From Branchiostoma floridae (Eukaryota; Chordata; Leptocardii; Amphioxiformes; Branchiostomatidae): a stretch of 64,000 bases of DNA. Shown piece by piece: positions 37,502 to 52,500 of the stretch. Positions within the stretch are counted from its first letter, which is position 1. Each line of letters begins with the position of its first letter. The DNA is taken from assembly GCF_000003815.2 (NCBI RefSeq), contig NC_049979.1, forward strand, positions 11,695,381-11,759,380, written 5' to 3'. Under the pieces are notes generated by a model. The model had not been told where the DNA came from. It did no database searches and saw only the letters and a list, made by a program, of their open reading frames with translations. Position numbers and translations under genes: made by a program.

Positions 37502-40500
37502 ATGGCGGCCATCTTGAAAACTTTGCTGGATCTGAGGGGAGATTTGACTTTGGAAATCATCCTGCAATGGCTTAGTCAAGACGGCAGCAGGGGACCGGTA
37601 AGACAATTAGAAGAACCTTATAGTTATTCATGTTCTGTAAGTGTAGCAGTTGCTATGCACCACTGTTAAAGCGACTTTTTGCACTTCTTGGGGAGGGGGG
37701 CGAGTTCACAAAAGGCGAAAGGGAGACTGAACTTGGATGTGGATAGAGCAAGAGTGTTCGCGGTGCTTGACGCAACAAAGCTCGAAGTTAATATTGAAAC
37801 GCCAACTACTTTTATCACAGATCAAGGTGGTCAACTGAAGTCCTTGACACAGATATATAGATCATCATCAATCGATTTCAACCCAACCCTGCATGTAAAG
37901 AAATAAAATCTGAGCTTGAGCTTTCATTAAATATATCACGGGCTTTTTAAATATGAAGACTTTAAAAGAGAGCACTTACCGGGCTTCGTCTAGCCTTTAT
38001 TTACTATCCCTTACGTTACCATCCAGCAGCTACCATCCCATTGTGTCCTTTCCAGTTGTCTTGGTTCATCCCAAGATGATCTTTATGAATCAAGTTATGA
38101 ATTGATTAAAATTAGGTCTAGATTACATAAAAAAACAGATCACTAATATATAGTTTTCAAGGAAACAGGTCAACTCGCCCCAAGACTAACTCGCCCCAAC
38201 TATTTACTACCGACTCGCCCCAAGTTACGGGGACCGGGAATACAGGATAGCCCTTGCTTTTATACTGCTACACACATATCCAAATAACTGATTTACACTT
38301 AGATACTACTTTATATGCTAACAAAACTTCGTCTTTGGTTTGGCACTTTTATTTAACGCCCGATCAATGCCGGGGCGCTAGCGCGTAACCCCCGTTGGCG
38401 GGTATATGTTGCATGTCGGCCCGGGGGTGTGCGCCGCTCACTGTAATCTCAAGTATCTCAAATTAATACACATAGGCTGTTATGAAACTATGCTACACAT
38501 ACTAATATACTTCTGTTATATTTCTCAATAAAGCTTGCCGCTGTATTGACATAAGAGCGCTGCCAGTCCGGGCAAAAATTATCAATAAAGCGGGCGGGCG
38601 GGCCGACATGCCTACCGGGACCGCCCGCAGATCCCGAGTTCGCCGCTAAATGCCGAGCAAAAAAAGAAGTTTAGCGACAAGGTTTTGTTAGCATATAAAG
38701 TAATATTTACAAGCAGAATATATGTGTATAAAGACAGCATAAAAGCAAGGGCTATCCTGTATTCCCGGTCCCCATAACTTGGGGCAAGTCGGTAGTAAAT
38801 AGTTGGGGCGAGTTAGTCTTGGGGCGAGTCGTCTAGAAATCGTTTTCAAAAGTTGAACCGTAGTTGAACTGTAAATTTTCCATCCATAACAACTGAACTT
38901 CTGTGATGATTCTATCACAGGATGTTGCTGCTTCCTGTGACCTGCTGACCTGCTGCAGCCAAGACGAGTTTGTAGTTTTCTTCCTGAACTACCTGCGTGA
39001 CAAGACAGGACATCTCCTGAATGGCCGACAGACTGCTGTGCAGACACCTGTCAAGACTCCCTCCACCAAGCCTTTGAAAGTCAAGGAATCCAGCCGTGTC
39101 TCCAGAAGACAAGCTTCCTCATCAAGAACTCAGTTGTTCTCAGTCAGTCCAAACCCACAGCCAGCTGCGGATGTTTCCAACCAGAACAGTTCTCTTTTTT
39201 CCCAAGATTTGTCCATCTGTGACAGCTTCACTGATGGGGAATCCTCATCCCACTTCTCCAGCATCCTTCAAAACAGTAGCAGAAACTCTCCCAGTCCTTT
39301 CCATGGTAGAAAAACTCCAAGAGAACAGAAGGTGACCCTTGGAGAATTTCTTTTTAAGACTCCAGAATCAGGCAATAAGAGAAAGAGTCCAAATCCTGCC
39401 AGCCATGGGAGAAAGGACAGGGACAGAGGAAACTACAGTGCATCTCCTCACATTGGCAGGAAGTCTGGAGGAAAGGGGAAGGGAACTCCTACAGCAGAAA
39501 CAAAGGAGATTCAGATCGGGAAGAGAAGATCAGAACCTCCGCCACAGCCTGCTGTCTTTAACCTGGGAAACATGGAGGACTTCCCACCAATGGGGAGCCC
39601 CTCACCTATGTGAGCTTGCAAACAGTTATAGAAGTTTAAACCAATACTAGTTTCTGTTTTCTCTCTGCTTGGATCAATCGTCACTTAGCTGGTTTCAAGC
39701 CTCCCATAATGTTACAGTGTACCTAATAGTAGAAGCACTGCTTTTTTTTTTACAGGAAGATAACGCCATCCAGACGCATCACCCCAACTCCTGTCACCAA
39801 AAACGGTTCTCGACCCAGCAGTAGGGTTTGCTTTACCTCCACTCCCCTGTCAGACGCTCCGTCCTCCCCTGCAGTGCAGGACCACAGCTCCCTATTCAGC
39901 AGTCCTCCCAAGGCTCTGTCCAGAACTTCTGTACTGCAGGAGGAAAGGGAACTGCTCAAAATGGAAAGGTTTGTCATTAGTGACATACATCAGTACTAAA
40001 ATATAAAAGTTACTGGCTGGATAAGTTTCAAAAGGTGTTTCAGACGTCATCCAGTCTTTCGGCAGTGACTGACGCTACTGCCTAGTACACAAACATTACA
40101 AGGATGATTTTTTTTTTCAACCTTATTCTATCTTTGATGGAATTTGATGTCTTAGAGGTTTGTATTTTCCAATTACAAATTTTCCCATATTCTTGACACA
40201 GGTCCAGACTGTTGAGTGACAGTGGGCCTACAAACTTGGACAGTCCCAAAGATGAGTCCCACCCTGCACCATGCGTCACCCCCACCAAGTCTTCCATACT
40301 CACCCCCACCAAGGCTGCCCTCAGTAGACAGTGCAGTGTGAGTGAGACAATAGCTGACAGGAACCTTGTCACACATGAAGATGTGATTCTTACACTGGCA
40401 GAGCTGTACTCCCAGTGTATTCAAGGTAGTGACTCACCTACAGTGTGTTCTTGCCTATTATGGCAAACCAGTAGCCTGACTGAATCACATTCCTGGTACT

Positions 40501-43500
40501 GTAGTAGTAATAGCATTTTAGTAGTCCAGGGGAGAGGGCTCAATCTCTGACAGCATTAGATTGTGTAGCACAGGCTAGGCAAGCTAAGTATTGTCTAATG
40601 TTAAGAATAGTACATGACATATGGCTGTATGAAATCTTGAAAACAAGATATGATGCTTTATGTCAAATTCCTCATAGACATCGCTTCTAACAACAAATGA
40701 CACCCGACTTACAATTTCTTTGCTTGTTTAGTTTTTATTCAATATAACTCGTGAAACAATTGATACATGTGTTTTATGACCATTTTTTTCTATTACTTTC
40801 TTCACATCAGCTAACCTTGCCCCCAACCTGGCAGTAGAACTTCACTTCACCATCCAACTATTAACCATCAAAGGTACAGGAGAGAATGGACCACCTGCCA
40901 AGGAGAACCTAGGTAGCTATAGGCTTATTCCTTTGACTATTATGATGTTTGTTTGCTGCAGTGAAGACTCATCTTTGCAAATACTGTACCTCTACCAATA
41001 GATTAACACAAGGAATGGTGATTCATGAGTACGATAGCTAAGACTAAGAGATTGTTCAGCACAGAATAGATTGATAGTGACTTGTTCTTCTGTGGATATG
41101 TGGAAATGACGTGTGAAACCATGCACACGAAAGCTGATTTATTACTTAGCTAAACTTATACAGATACAGATGTGAATCTTGTAATCCAACAAAAAACAGC
41201 TATTAAAATGTTTACATCCTGTGACTGTCCATGTGCTCAAAGCATCTTCAGACATTCCTATGAGACCTCTACTTTCCTTCCAGCAGACCCTGAGGACACT
41301 AACTACCTGCAGTCTGTCCATAACTGTGTCCTGTTTGCTACCAGTGTCCTGGAGAAGCAACTCAGGTGAGGGCTTACTGCTCGGACTGGATGGGTATTTT
41401 CTGTATTCATTAGATATTTATTACTATACAGTGCCAATTATAGTTTCCACCAAATCATCAGGGTAATTGAATAAGAGCTTGATGTCTGTAGATTTGTACA
41501 AATACTCCAAAATCATTGATACTGAGACAAGATTATCTTTGATCTGTATAGTTTCATGGCATTCTCGTGATTTTTTTAAACATACTGGTTGTCTTCTTTG
41601 GTACACAGCCCTCTTTTATTCTTTTGCAGACATTTCATTGACTTATCTGTCGTCTTCAATTCATCACTGAACAGTTGTTATCGTTGTTATGTCCAAGCAA
41701 ATCATAGTATGATATAATACCAGTAGCTTGACAACAATATGTTCTCGTGGTGTGTTACTTCCCTTGTATGACAGAATAAAAGAGGGTTGTGTACGTTCAA
41801 TTAATTGTCCAACCCGATGAAACTATTCATGGATTTTCATTTTGTTTCAGAATACTGTCACTGCTAGACAAGGGTACATTGAGACTTCTGGCTGACAACC
41901 CCAGGATAGGAGCGTTCTCCCCCACCTTGCAGCAGGCTCTGGTTACTGCAAATGGCACATGTCCCTTCAGGGTATGAATAGCACCTTTGATTTTCCTGAT
42001 GAGAGTGCCAATATTTCACTTGATTTGATTTTAACAAAGAAACAAATAGTTCTAGTAATAAACATTTACTGATAGAATTACCAGCTCATTTGGAACTAAA
42101 TTTTAGAACTAAATTTTAAATTCTTTAAACTTGAAGTCATCACATAACAAATTATACAGAGTCTGTGTTGTCCCAAGAACTTTAATCAGTGTGATAACCT
42201 CCTTTCTCCCATACTGCACTCTTAAGTCACATCAACCTTTATTTACACTTTACTATTGAAAATTGATGATTGACAACTTTACATACTAGTAATTCTAATG
42301 ATGTGAAGATTTGACTTTATTTGCAATGCTTGTTTATGTCATATTCCCAGACAAAGGAGCTCCGCACAGCCTCCCCCATCTCCAGTGTGCCCTTCCAGTC
42401 TGACACTGACAACAGGCACAACTTCCCCAGTGACCACTCCTTCCACACTTTCAAGAAGACCAGGTATGCCATAATAGATAATTCATAAGGTCTATTGGTA
42501 CACATAGGGCATAAATTTGCTATGATGATATTATTCCAACACTACTTTACCTTGATCTTTTTGGTCAGTTGGTGAACATGTTCTGTCTGACACTATGTGA
42601 CTGACTCTCACTGTTGTTTTAGCTAAGCTAGCAATAAGTTTCTTACAATGACCTTGCATGGTCTGCGCAAAACTTGTTGTCTTGTTGCTCTGTATATTGT
42701 ATAGAAGATCTACTTTGTTCATACTATTAGATAGAAGTATTATAGTTGTTTTAACTATAGTTAGTTGTATTGTAGTTGTTTTAACATTTTTCAATGTACG
42801 TTTATTAGAGACAAGTTCTATGAGCTGTTGAGGGAGTGGGAGGATGAACATCTGAAGCCTGACTGGTCCATGCAGCTGGCTATGGGAGAAAGGATCAGGT
42901 AGTACAGATGTGCTTGGCATACTGCTTCTGACTAAAATGAAGATTTTAACAGTACAACAACACAATCTACTTTACCCCAATTCTTTTTTCATGATTTCAA
43001 GTGTGCCAGCAGTTAACTGATGACCCTTGTGATTTTTGTAGGCTTTTGCTGTACTCAACAGCAGATTTTGCCAGTCTGATCCACTTTGCCCGTCTGTTTC
43101 AGTCACAACTCATCAGGGTGAGATGACTCAGTTTATGTGTTCTGGTATTGTTTAATGTATTAGTTAATTACACTTATTGTAATAAAAGGTATTGATAGCT
43201 ACTAAGTTCGATTTGTCAGAAGGTGCATACATAAAGAAGGAATTCGAAGTATACAACCAAAACTTAAAATTTGAGAAAAAAACACAGCCCTGTAGAAATG
43301 TTGTTTGAACATGTTGTTTGCAATAATATACTGTTTTGTCTGTTGCATGTAGATGTGTAAGGGAGACAGTCTGCAGGACCAGGATGTGGAGGAGGACATC
43401 GCTCTGCTGACTGAGCTGAGAAAGTCAAACCCAGAGAAGCTGAAAAGGTAATGTTTGGGGACATAACAGATGAGTATGTGTGTGTTTGTCTATGCATGGT

Positions 43501-46500
43501 TGTTTATGTGCGTGTGTCTGTGTTTGTCTCTTTTTTTCTCTCTCTCTGTCTTCTGAATGTATTCTATTTTTTCTTAGTAACTTTGCCTTTTAGATGTAAT
43601 TGAAAACATTTGTCTCCATCGTACACTAGTATCAGTGATATTTGATAAACAAGTTCTTTTATAAAGTGTGTGTCTCCTTCCCCAGACTGCAGGAGCGGTT
43701 CATCACCCCCTGGAGGACAGGAGGACCGTGCCCCCCTCCCGCCTTCCCTGGGCACCAGGAGTTCTTCAAGAACTTCCTACAGGCAGCAGCAAGGTCAGGC
43801 TTGTCATTTTTTCATTCCTACTCCTAGATTTGATGACTACTTTGCACTGTTATTTGCTTTCATATTATGTTGTCTGCTTCTGTATGTTTGTTCTAATACA
43901 GCCTTTTCTGTTGCATCACAGTTGCTATGTAATAGTGGAAATAAGTTACATGCATTGTTGTTTTGCCAAATAGCAACTGGATATGATTTGGGAAATGGTC
44001 ACATGTTTCAGATAACATCCATTATATTTCATCAGTGACACTGAAGAGATCTTGTTGGAGAACTGGTTTTATATCTATTTGGCACATCTTATTATTGTTA
44101 TTATTGGGTGGGCCGACTACTCACTCTTTGCAGCCAGGGGCTGAATTGCGAGGAGCTTACAATGGGCGGGGCTAAATCGCAAGGGTCTGGAGCGAGCTGC
44201 CATTCGGCGCCACTCCGGTGACCTCAATACGACTGTCGCAAGTGTCTGGAGCGAGCTGCCATTCGGCGCCACTCAGGTGACCTCAATACGACAGTAATTG
44301 CCCCAGGTGCGGCCAAGGTACTGTAGGTTTTGGACCACTCACACCGCACCATCGCACATGTGGCGGGGTCTTTATTATCAGGATGTCTAACCCTTATCAA
44401 CATATATTGTTGTTTCACTGCTCTTTTGACTTTATTTCCTAGTCATGTCTTCAACCAACTAATAGTTGACAACTTCTCAGCTGAGATTCAAGAGGTAAGG
44501 CTTTGCTTTCCGTTATGTTCTTGTCTGTGCTGAGTAAATTTTGTCCAATTGCTAAAGTTTTAGCACACAGAAGTAGCTTTTTGATACCCAATTCTGTATT
44601 GGTTTTAGAGTTAGGTAGCAGAGAGAAGGTTAAAGCATATGTCATGTCATTTGTATGTGTCCGACTTGGTCCCATTTGGCTTTTCAGTAATGTTGTAAGG
44701 GTATAAACAATATGTGTATCCACTTTACAGCTTGACACCACTCAATTTGGTCTGCCTGACAATACAGCAGACAGTGTTGACCAGGTAATAAAAATTCCAT
44801 TGAAGCTTGTGCATCTTGTCCTGTAATTTGTGTAAAATTATCTCAACTTCGCTGCACTTTTCACAAGGAAAACTGCTTTAACATGTAGTTGGCCATGCAG
44901 GTAGAGAAATTCCTTTATATCATAATCACAGGAGCAGAGAGACTCCTATGCCTCCTGTCTGCTAAACCTGAGAATTCTGGGAAAGTTCCTTGGGTTCATC
45001 GTCTTCCTGCCTTACCGCAGTCCACAGCTGCTGCCAGAGAGCATGATGGCCTCGGCACTCTCTGTCAGGAACAAGGTAAGTCCTGATGTGGCTCTAAAGG
45101 TTCCGGGTCGGAGTTCAAATCTGACCGGAGTTGGCGGAAGGGTGGTGTAATAGGCCGGAAGTGCGCTGTTGTCTCCCTAATTTTTGCCCTCTATTGCTTG
45201 GTGATCGTTATAGCTGAGCATAGATTTGTCGCATTTCCTGAAAAGCCAGAGGGTTGTATTATTTTTGTGTGAGGAGTAGTTGGCCCCAGGGATAAACAAG
45301 TCCACTAGCCCTATAGTCCCGGGCAAGTGAAAATGCCAATCGGGCAAGTGCATGTCCTTCCCCACTTGCCCGATCAGACAAGTTAGCTTTTCTCCATTGA
45401 GTGATATTTTGATGTACTTGCTACTTTTCAAAGTCATGACATCAAGCATTGATTAACACAGAAAATAGAGCCAATAACAAAAATTCCATTGAAGGCCATG
45501 AATGTACATAGAAGAATGTCATTTAGATTTCGGGCAAGTCAATTTTAGAAAACTTGTCCAACCCTGGGCCCTCAAGCGAAACCATTTTTGTATTAGTCCG
45601 CTGCAACGGTGATGCGTTTTTTTCGCCTGATGACCCAAATAGCATCGTTTTTTATGCGATTTCGAAGAAATTACGTCATCGGAGATTGCAAAAAAGTTAT
45701 CACATGGAATTTTTTAATTTTCATTTTGCATAAACATGAAAAATTTAGCTTCTCTACCACGTAGGCCGTTATCCTGGGAAAATTCGTTTTTTCCAAGCAG
45801 CTTCGATAAAAAAAGTGTTAAAAAATTATAGTTTTCGGGTCCAAAATTTAAATTTTACTACATATTCTACCCAAAATAAAGAGGCAACAGACGATACCAA
45901 TAGGTTTGTCGGAAAGAGGCAGTAAACGGCTTTCCACCATATTGATTAAGTTTTGCGTCCTACATTTACTAGTGGAACTGTAGCCCATCGGCCTGAGGCT
46001 GTCCGCCAACCTCCGAAATCGTAAAAGAAACTCCGGTCCGAGACCTAAAGCCCCAGCTTTATGTCCCTTTGTTAGGACGTCTGTAACAAAAGCACCTGTC
46101 AGGAGTAGTGTGAGGTGTAAGCTGCTTTTCCCACAGGCACAATACTAGGGGCTGCCAGGGGTTTGAAGCCAGAACCTGTGTCAGCAACACTTAACTGATC
46201 ACCGTGCCACCTTAATGTTTTCGTCCAGGTCTGCCAGCCAATCAACATCATGAAGCATCTCCAGGACAGCCTGAGACAGGGCCGTACCATCCTGACCCTC
46301 CCGTGGGTGGTGGAGTACCTCAGCATGATGGACCCCATGGCTCCGAAACTGGACTCCTACAAGGAAATCCTCTCCATTCTCTTACACATACACAGGTACT
46401 GCTACAGCAGTTAACATCATCGTAACTGATATTGTTTGTGAAAGCATTGCTTCGTTCTGCTTGAAACAGTTTATTTTCTGTCATGTTTACCCAGGGTTGC

Positions 46501-49500
46501 CAGGGTCCCTGGTTGATTTTTCCCATTGACCCAAGCATTGAGAACCCTACCTATAGACCAGATTTTAGCAGTCTCATGGGTGTCTTTTTTTACAAGTTTA
46601 ACAGTATTTTGTATAAGAAAATATGACACATTTCAGGTCCACATACTTGAAACAGATTTGATGTATCCTGTACCGGTATGTTTTATTTCAGGTCCATCCA
46701 CCACTCTCCTGCCAGTATCCTGTCCACCAGCCAGCTGCTGGTATTGCTGATGCTAGGGTGGCTGTTCCAGGTGGGAGAGCACAGTACTTTTCTTTACACC
46801 CAAACTCACACTGAGGATGAAACATGAGACTTTTAGTTAGCATTAGAAGTAGGTAGAAGAGTTAAGTTCACTTCATCCTATTGATACCTCTTTGATATGT
46901 CTTGATAAGCCATTGTTGTTTTGCTCACATGTTAAAGGAGCAAGCAACGTTCTCTCCTCAATCTAGCGCCAAATTTGGTGCCAGACAGCTATCTGACTGA
47001 AGGTTTAGTAGGATGTTCAAACTAATTATGTAATAATTGGTAACATCTGTGTGCCATTTGATATTTGACTAGGGGGGTGAAAGAGAGGTATTTGATATTT
47101 CAGGAAATGTATTGCAAGAACTGAGTACACAGTGTATGAATCCTTACCCTGATGGTTGATGTTGAACTTCCCGGCAGGTTCCAGCCATCCTGACCAACAT
47201 GATAACCCTCCATCCTGATGCTGATGAACTGGTAGTTCCCAACTTTAACAGGAACAACTGTATCTCATTGGTAGGTATACACATACTATGAATTCATCCA
47301 TTTTTGCAGTTACATGTACATGTGATTTCTCAGCATATTTGACTGCCTCTTATCCATTGATATGATAGGAGGGAAAAGAGTTTCGTAGTACATTTGTAGT
47401 GTCATCTTTTTGTGGAGAAGTTGTCACCGCAAAAACCCCTTAAGTAAAATAACTAAAGCTATTGCCAACATTTCAAAATTTACAGTGTGTATTATATAAG
47501 GATACCTCTCTTTTAATTGAAAAACGTCCAGCCAGACTATCCTTGACTAGTGCTGTTGTTTTTTGTTCCAGGACTCCATTCAGGTGGTTGATCAACAGCT
47601 CCTCTACACCTGCTGTCCCTATCTAGGTAATTAATTTGAGTACTTTGACACATGTGCCATTTTTGTGAAATGTGGGCTTTGAATAATCAGTTTGAACAAC
47701 GGCACATATGTATCATCTTTTTATGTCGTACATTCACATCTTAAAAGGCAACAAGTCACACAACAAATGGACACAAACTTTCACCCTGTTATGTTTTTAT
47801 GTGATATCATGTGTAAGGGTACCACTCCCAACTTTATAGATTTATATTTTATTTTATTTTAGGGCTTAAATCATGTCATTTTGTATTGTTTGTTTGAGCC
47901 TTTATTCATTGATGAGAAAGCTCAAAATGGCCTGAAGGCCACTTTTCATTGAGCTCATGATGGAAGAGGTGAGGTTCATATAACAGATACAGATTGCATC
48001 ATTTTGGTCCTAATAAATGTATCAACTTATATCATTACATATACATGGTACAAAACCAACAGTAGAGCCAAAAGGTACATGTAGTTTGTGGTCCGTGTCC
48101 ATACGTTTTTGTCATTGCTATCTTTGTTACATTTCCCTAACCCTTACCTTTTCCTGATGATCAATGAAATGTGGCCTGCATGCAGATTTGAGCTTCTCAT
48201 GAGTGAACAAAGGTTTAAACAAACAAAAAATAGTACTAATATTACTCATGATGTTTCCCCTGCAGGGGAGCTGAGAGCTGTCCTGATGGAGTATGACTCA
48301 GGGATCAGTTCCAAGGGTGGCTCCTTCAGGAAGATCACACCTCTATCATTCAACCAGGAGCCCAAGGAAGTGTCAAAACAACAGATACAGGTATGATAAA
48401 TAATTTCTTTTTTAGTTAGCCTTCATATGGTGGATCATCATATCCATCAATAGATGCATGATACAGCTCTATCATCAGTGTGATAGCTTTTCTCCTCTGA
48501 CATACAGTCAAAACTGCCCCAAAAGACCACTCAGGAAACAATGAAATCTGGTCTATGCGGACAGATGATCACCATAGGGGATACCAAAAAGTGGTCACAT
48601 TGTTTTACAAATGTATTAGGATCGCCATTAGTGATATTTTGTACCACTATTCTTCCCGTCTTGGCCAGGTAGTCCTTATGACTGTACATTGTTTGATGTT
48701 TTTGGTAGGAACATTATGCTTTCAGTAACAAAAGAATTAGAGTTAGTAATGCTTAAGGGGTAAATATCCACATTTGAATATCTCCCACTCCCAGCTCCAG
48801 CTGGAGGAGAGTTTCTTCCACAACCAGCCTCCGTCCCTGAAGAGAACAGTAGACTTTGTGGTGGAGCGAGTGTCGTCCAACTGTGCCAAGCATGTGCGAG
48901 CCGTGGTGGTGCAGCCCCTGGTGCAGGCCAGGAGGGGGGAGCTCAGGACAGACATAGGGGACGTCGTGGAGTCTGAGGAGAAGAAACTAACCAAGGAGGT
49001 ACATCTTGAAATGTTGATCTTGGTGACCTCTCCATGACACAAATATGTGCTTCTAATGACTACCACAGAAACACAGCATTAACACCCTTTCCCTCTCTAC
49101 TGTGACATTAACCCCCACAAACAAATGACTTGTAAATAACTGTAACAGTAAAAGTGATAAGTAACTTAGGCCACAGCAAGTAAATTCTATGGATGACATC
49201 CTCTGCAGACTGCAAAAATAGTTCGATAGGGCGAAAAAAAAAACAAGATGGGTGAAAAAAAACAAGATGTCTACATTTTCAAAAATAGGCACCATAAAGT
49301 TGTGATGAATGTTGTAACAAGAAGTAAAGGGACAAAACATGGTATTAGAGCCAACAAGGCATTCATTCCTGTATTCAAGACATGTACTGGTGTGGTAAAA
49401 TTGACACTAGTGTGGTAGACTGGCATCACAAAGTTGGTAACCACACTCATGACTTCCATATTGGTGTCACTTTTACAACTATCCAATAAGTTTCATGTTT

Positions 49501-52500
49501 ACAACTACAGTCCTCGGTACCTCGAAAGTGTCACTTCTACAAGTACAATTATTAGGCTACAACACAACATATTTGCTCATTTTGGTACTTAATTGTCATG
49601 TTGACCATCCCTGTAGAAGAAAAAATTCTTGTTTTTTTTCTGAAATCAGGCAAAAATTAATGCGGGCGCTGATGTCATCCATAAAATTTACTTGCTGTGG
49701 CCTTACAGAGTTGTTTGTCTCTTTAAACACAAATTGCTGCTTTCTATGATTAAACAAGTTAGAAGCTATGCAAGAAACAATGTTCTGATGTTGAATTGCT
49801 GGATTTTTTTTGTGCTTGCATTGTGAGTACTGGACTACTCTTGTGAAATGCACTTAGTATTTGTATAATAGCAAAAAAGTTTGTAGCTAACATATGACTA
49901 GATATATGCCATGCACATTAAATGTTGAAGAAACAATTCTCTGCTGTTTTGATACCACCCAGGAAAGAGCAAGAGAGAAGACCAAATCCACCAAACCCAT
50001 CATCACAGCTGTGGTGGAGGAGGCTAGACACCAGGCAGACGAGGCTGGGAAAAGGTTGTTATAGCACTACCATAACATTGTCCCAATAGAATAGATGTAA
50101 ATTGTCTTATGCTGTCAGCACCAAATTGTTACCATTAATTGTCTGCATGTTTCTCTTTTACTTAAACTGTAATGTCACAAATATTTGCTGTTGTTCTTGC
50201 AACTGATATGATATCAAAATGATCATTTAAGGTTTTTGTGTATTCATGCTGTCATTCTAAAAGGCATAATATCTCACTGAACACAGGTTCTGTGAGACCA
50301 AAGTGATGGAAGCCTTGAACAGCCTTGTGGCAGAGGAGATCAGCCCACAGGTTGGCATTTGCTATTGTTGGGGTTAGAGATGTTACAGGAAACCTGGTCC
50401 TCAGGCTATGGGTTTTTCTGAGCCTCATGGATGTATATTTCACCATTTTGTACTTTGAAAACAGGTGTTGATTTTATCATTTTAAGATTTACAATAAAGG
50501 TCTTCATTGATTATTACATGTTATGGATTGACCTCTGCAATACATATGGCTACATTTCACATTTTGTACTTGTACCCGTGGAAATCCTCCATTGCATAGA
50601 ATGCGCCGTAAATAATGGGAATTAACAAAAGATACTGTCTCTTGTTCCTTTCCTTAATGTTTTACTTATGTTAAATATAGGTCGTAAAGACAGCAGGGGG
50701 TATTGCCTTCAGACTAGCCTATGACAAGGTTGTCAGGTGGACAAGAGACAAAGTGCCAGGTACGGAACCAACCTACAGTCTTACTTGAGTTATAAAGGCA
50801 TATTTGATGTAAATCGGTTCGGCTAAGAATTGTGTACTCATAATAATAATAGATGGTCAGTATATTGCCTAAATGTATTTGTTGTCATCAAGTTGTAGTG
50901 CAGTCTTCTTTGCTGACACTGGAAAGCTACTAACATGTATGTGTCTGTTACAGCATTGATCCAGAAAGAGGTGGAGGCAGAGTATGACAGACTGTTGAAA
51001 CAGGCATCCAAACAACAGACCTTTTTACCCAGGACAAGTGCTGAAGCTGAAGAAAAACCTGAGCTGGAACCATCTGCAGTGTTGGAAAAACTGAAGGCAA
51101 GAATTTTGCTCAGTTACTATTTCTTCAAGGCATTAGTAACTTTACCCTCTCACTTGGATCTTTCTACATGACATTGTTTGAAACAATTAAGTAGCCTAAT
51201 ATAATGTCTCATTAGTTGGGATTACATCTTTTTGTTCTGAACAATTCATTCTGTAGTCAAACACACGGTCTATCAAAGCAACAGGTTAGTATATATGCAG
51301 TAACTGTTGTTTTTATCCTGATGAGCAGTATCAGACTTACCTGTCTGTATGTCACATTTGTCCAACCATGCAGGATCTGCTGGGCAGGGTGTTCTGTCCT
51401 GGACGCAGTCAAAATGGTGAGTCTTTTCTCAGAATTCCCCAATCTCAGCCTGATACAATACTTAGCCTTCTTCATGCTACCTAGTAGCATGGCCAAGGCA
51501 AATATGGTGCCAAATGGCTACTTTAGAATGTTAAAATTTAAAGATAATCAAAGCAAGTGTATTAGTTTTGCATATACAGTCAAACCTGTCTATAACGGCC
51601 ACTCAAGGGACCGAACAAATTTGGCCACTATAGACAGGTGGCCTCTGTATAGAGGTGGCAACTTGTAGATAAAATACCCAAGGGACCGACAAAAAGTGGC
51701 CACTATGGACAGGTGGCCCCTCTGTAGAGGTGGCCCCTAATACAGGTTTGACTGTACTTTCTACATGTATATATGCTATCAAAGTGATGATGACAGTTGT
51801 TCATTAATGAATGTTTGCAGAAGTATATAACTTTGAAGCTTTGTATATAACCTTGCTAAGTAAGAATCTATCCTGCATTGTTTGAGTATATGTTTCACTA
51901 TGCTTTTCTCTGATATGTGTGGAGATTTTAGACAATGATTTTGTGCATCTTGTGGTCCCCAGTCAGTGAGAGTGACTTTGTAGATGTGCTCACCAAGACT
52001 AGAGACTTACTGCAGAGCAGTCAGGTAAGGAGGGGGTTTCACACTGCTTTATTCTTTGCCATTACAATAAAACATATAGATTAGAAGCATGTAAACCTTG
52101 TGAAAGTATGCTGCCTTGGCTCTCTGTCCACCATCTGATCTGTTGTTCTGTTGTTATTGTTAATATGATACCGATTGAGTTTAATCTTAACTTTGATGTG
52201 CTGCAGGAAATCTTCACCTCCTCGCTGAAGTCCCTGTCCCGCCTGAGTGTTGAAGCTGCTGCTGGTTCTAGTGAGTACCAGATAGCAGGGACATGCAGAA
52301 ATATACTCTAAATTTTGACAGTTGTTTTATATTCACATTCTTGTCCACTGCAAAATCATGACTATAACTTCACCACTATCTAACACACCACTATCTAGCA
52401 CACCACATAAACCTTCTCTCTGCAATTACTATGCAATCAAATCCTTGCAAAAATAATTGAATCAACAGTAACTGTTCCAATAAAACATTACTATGAACCT

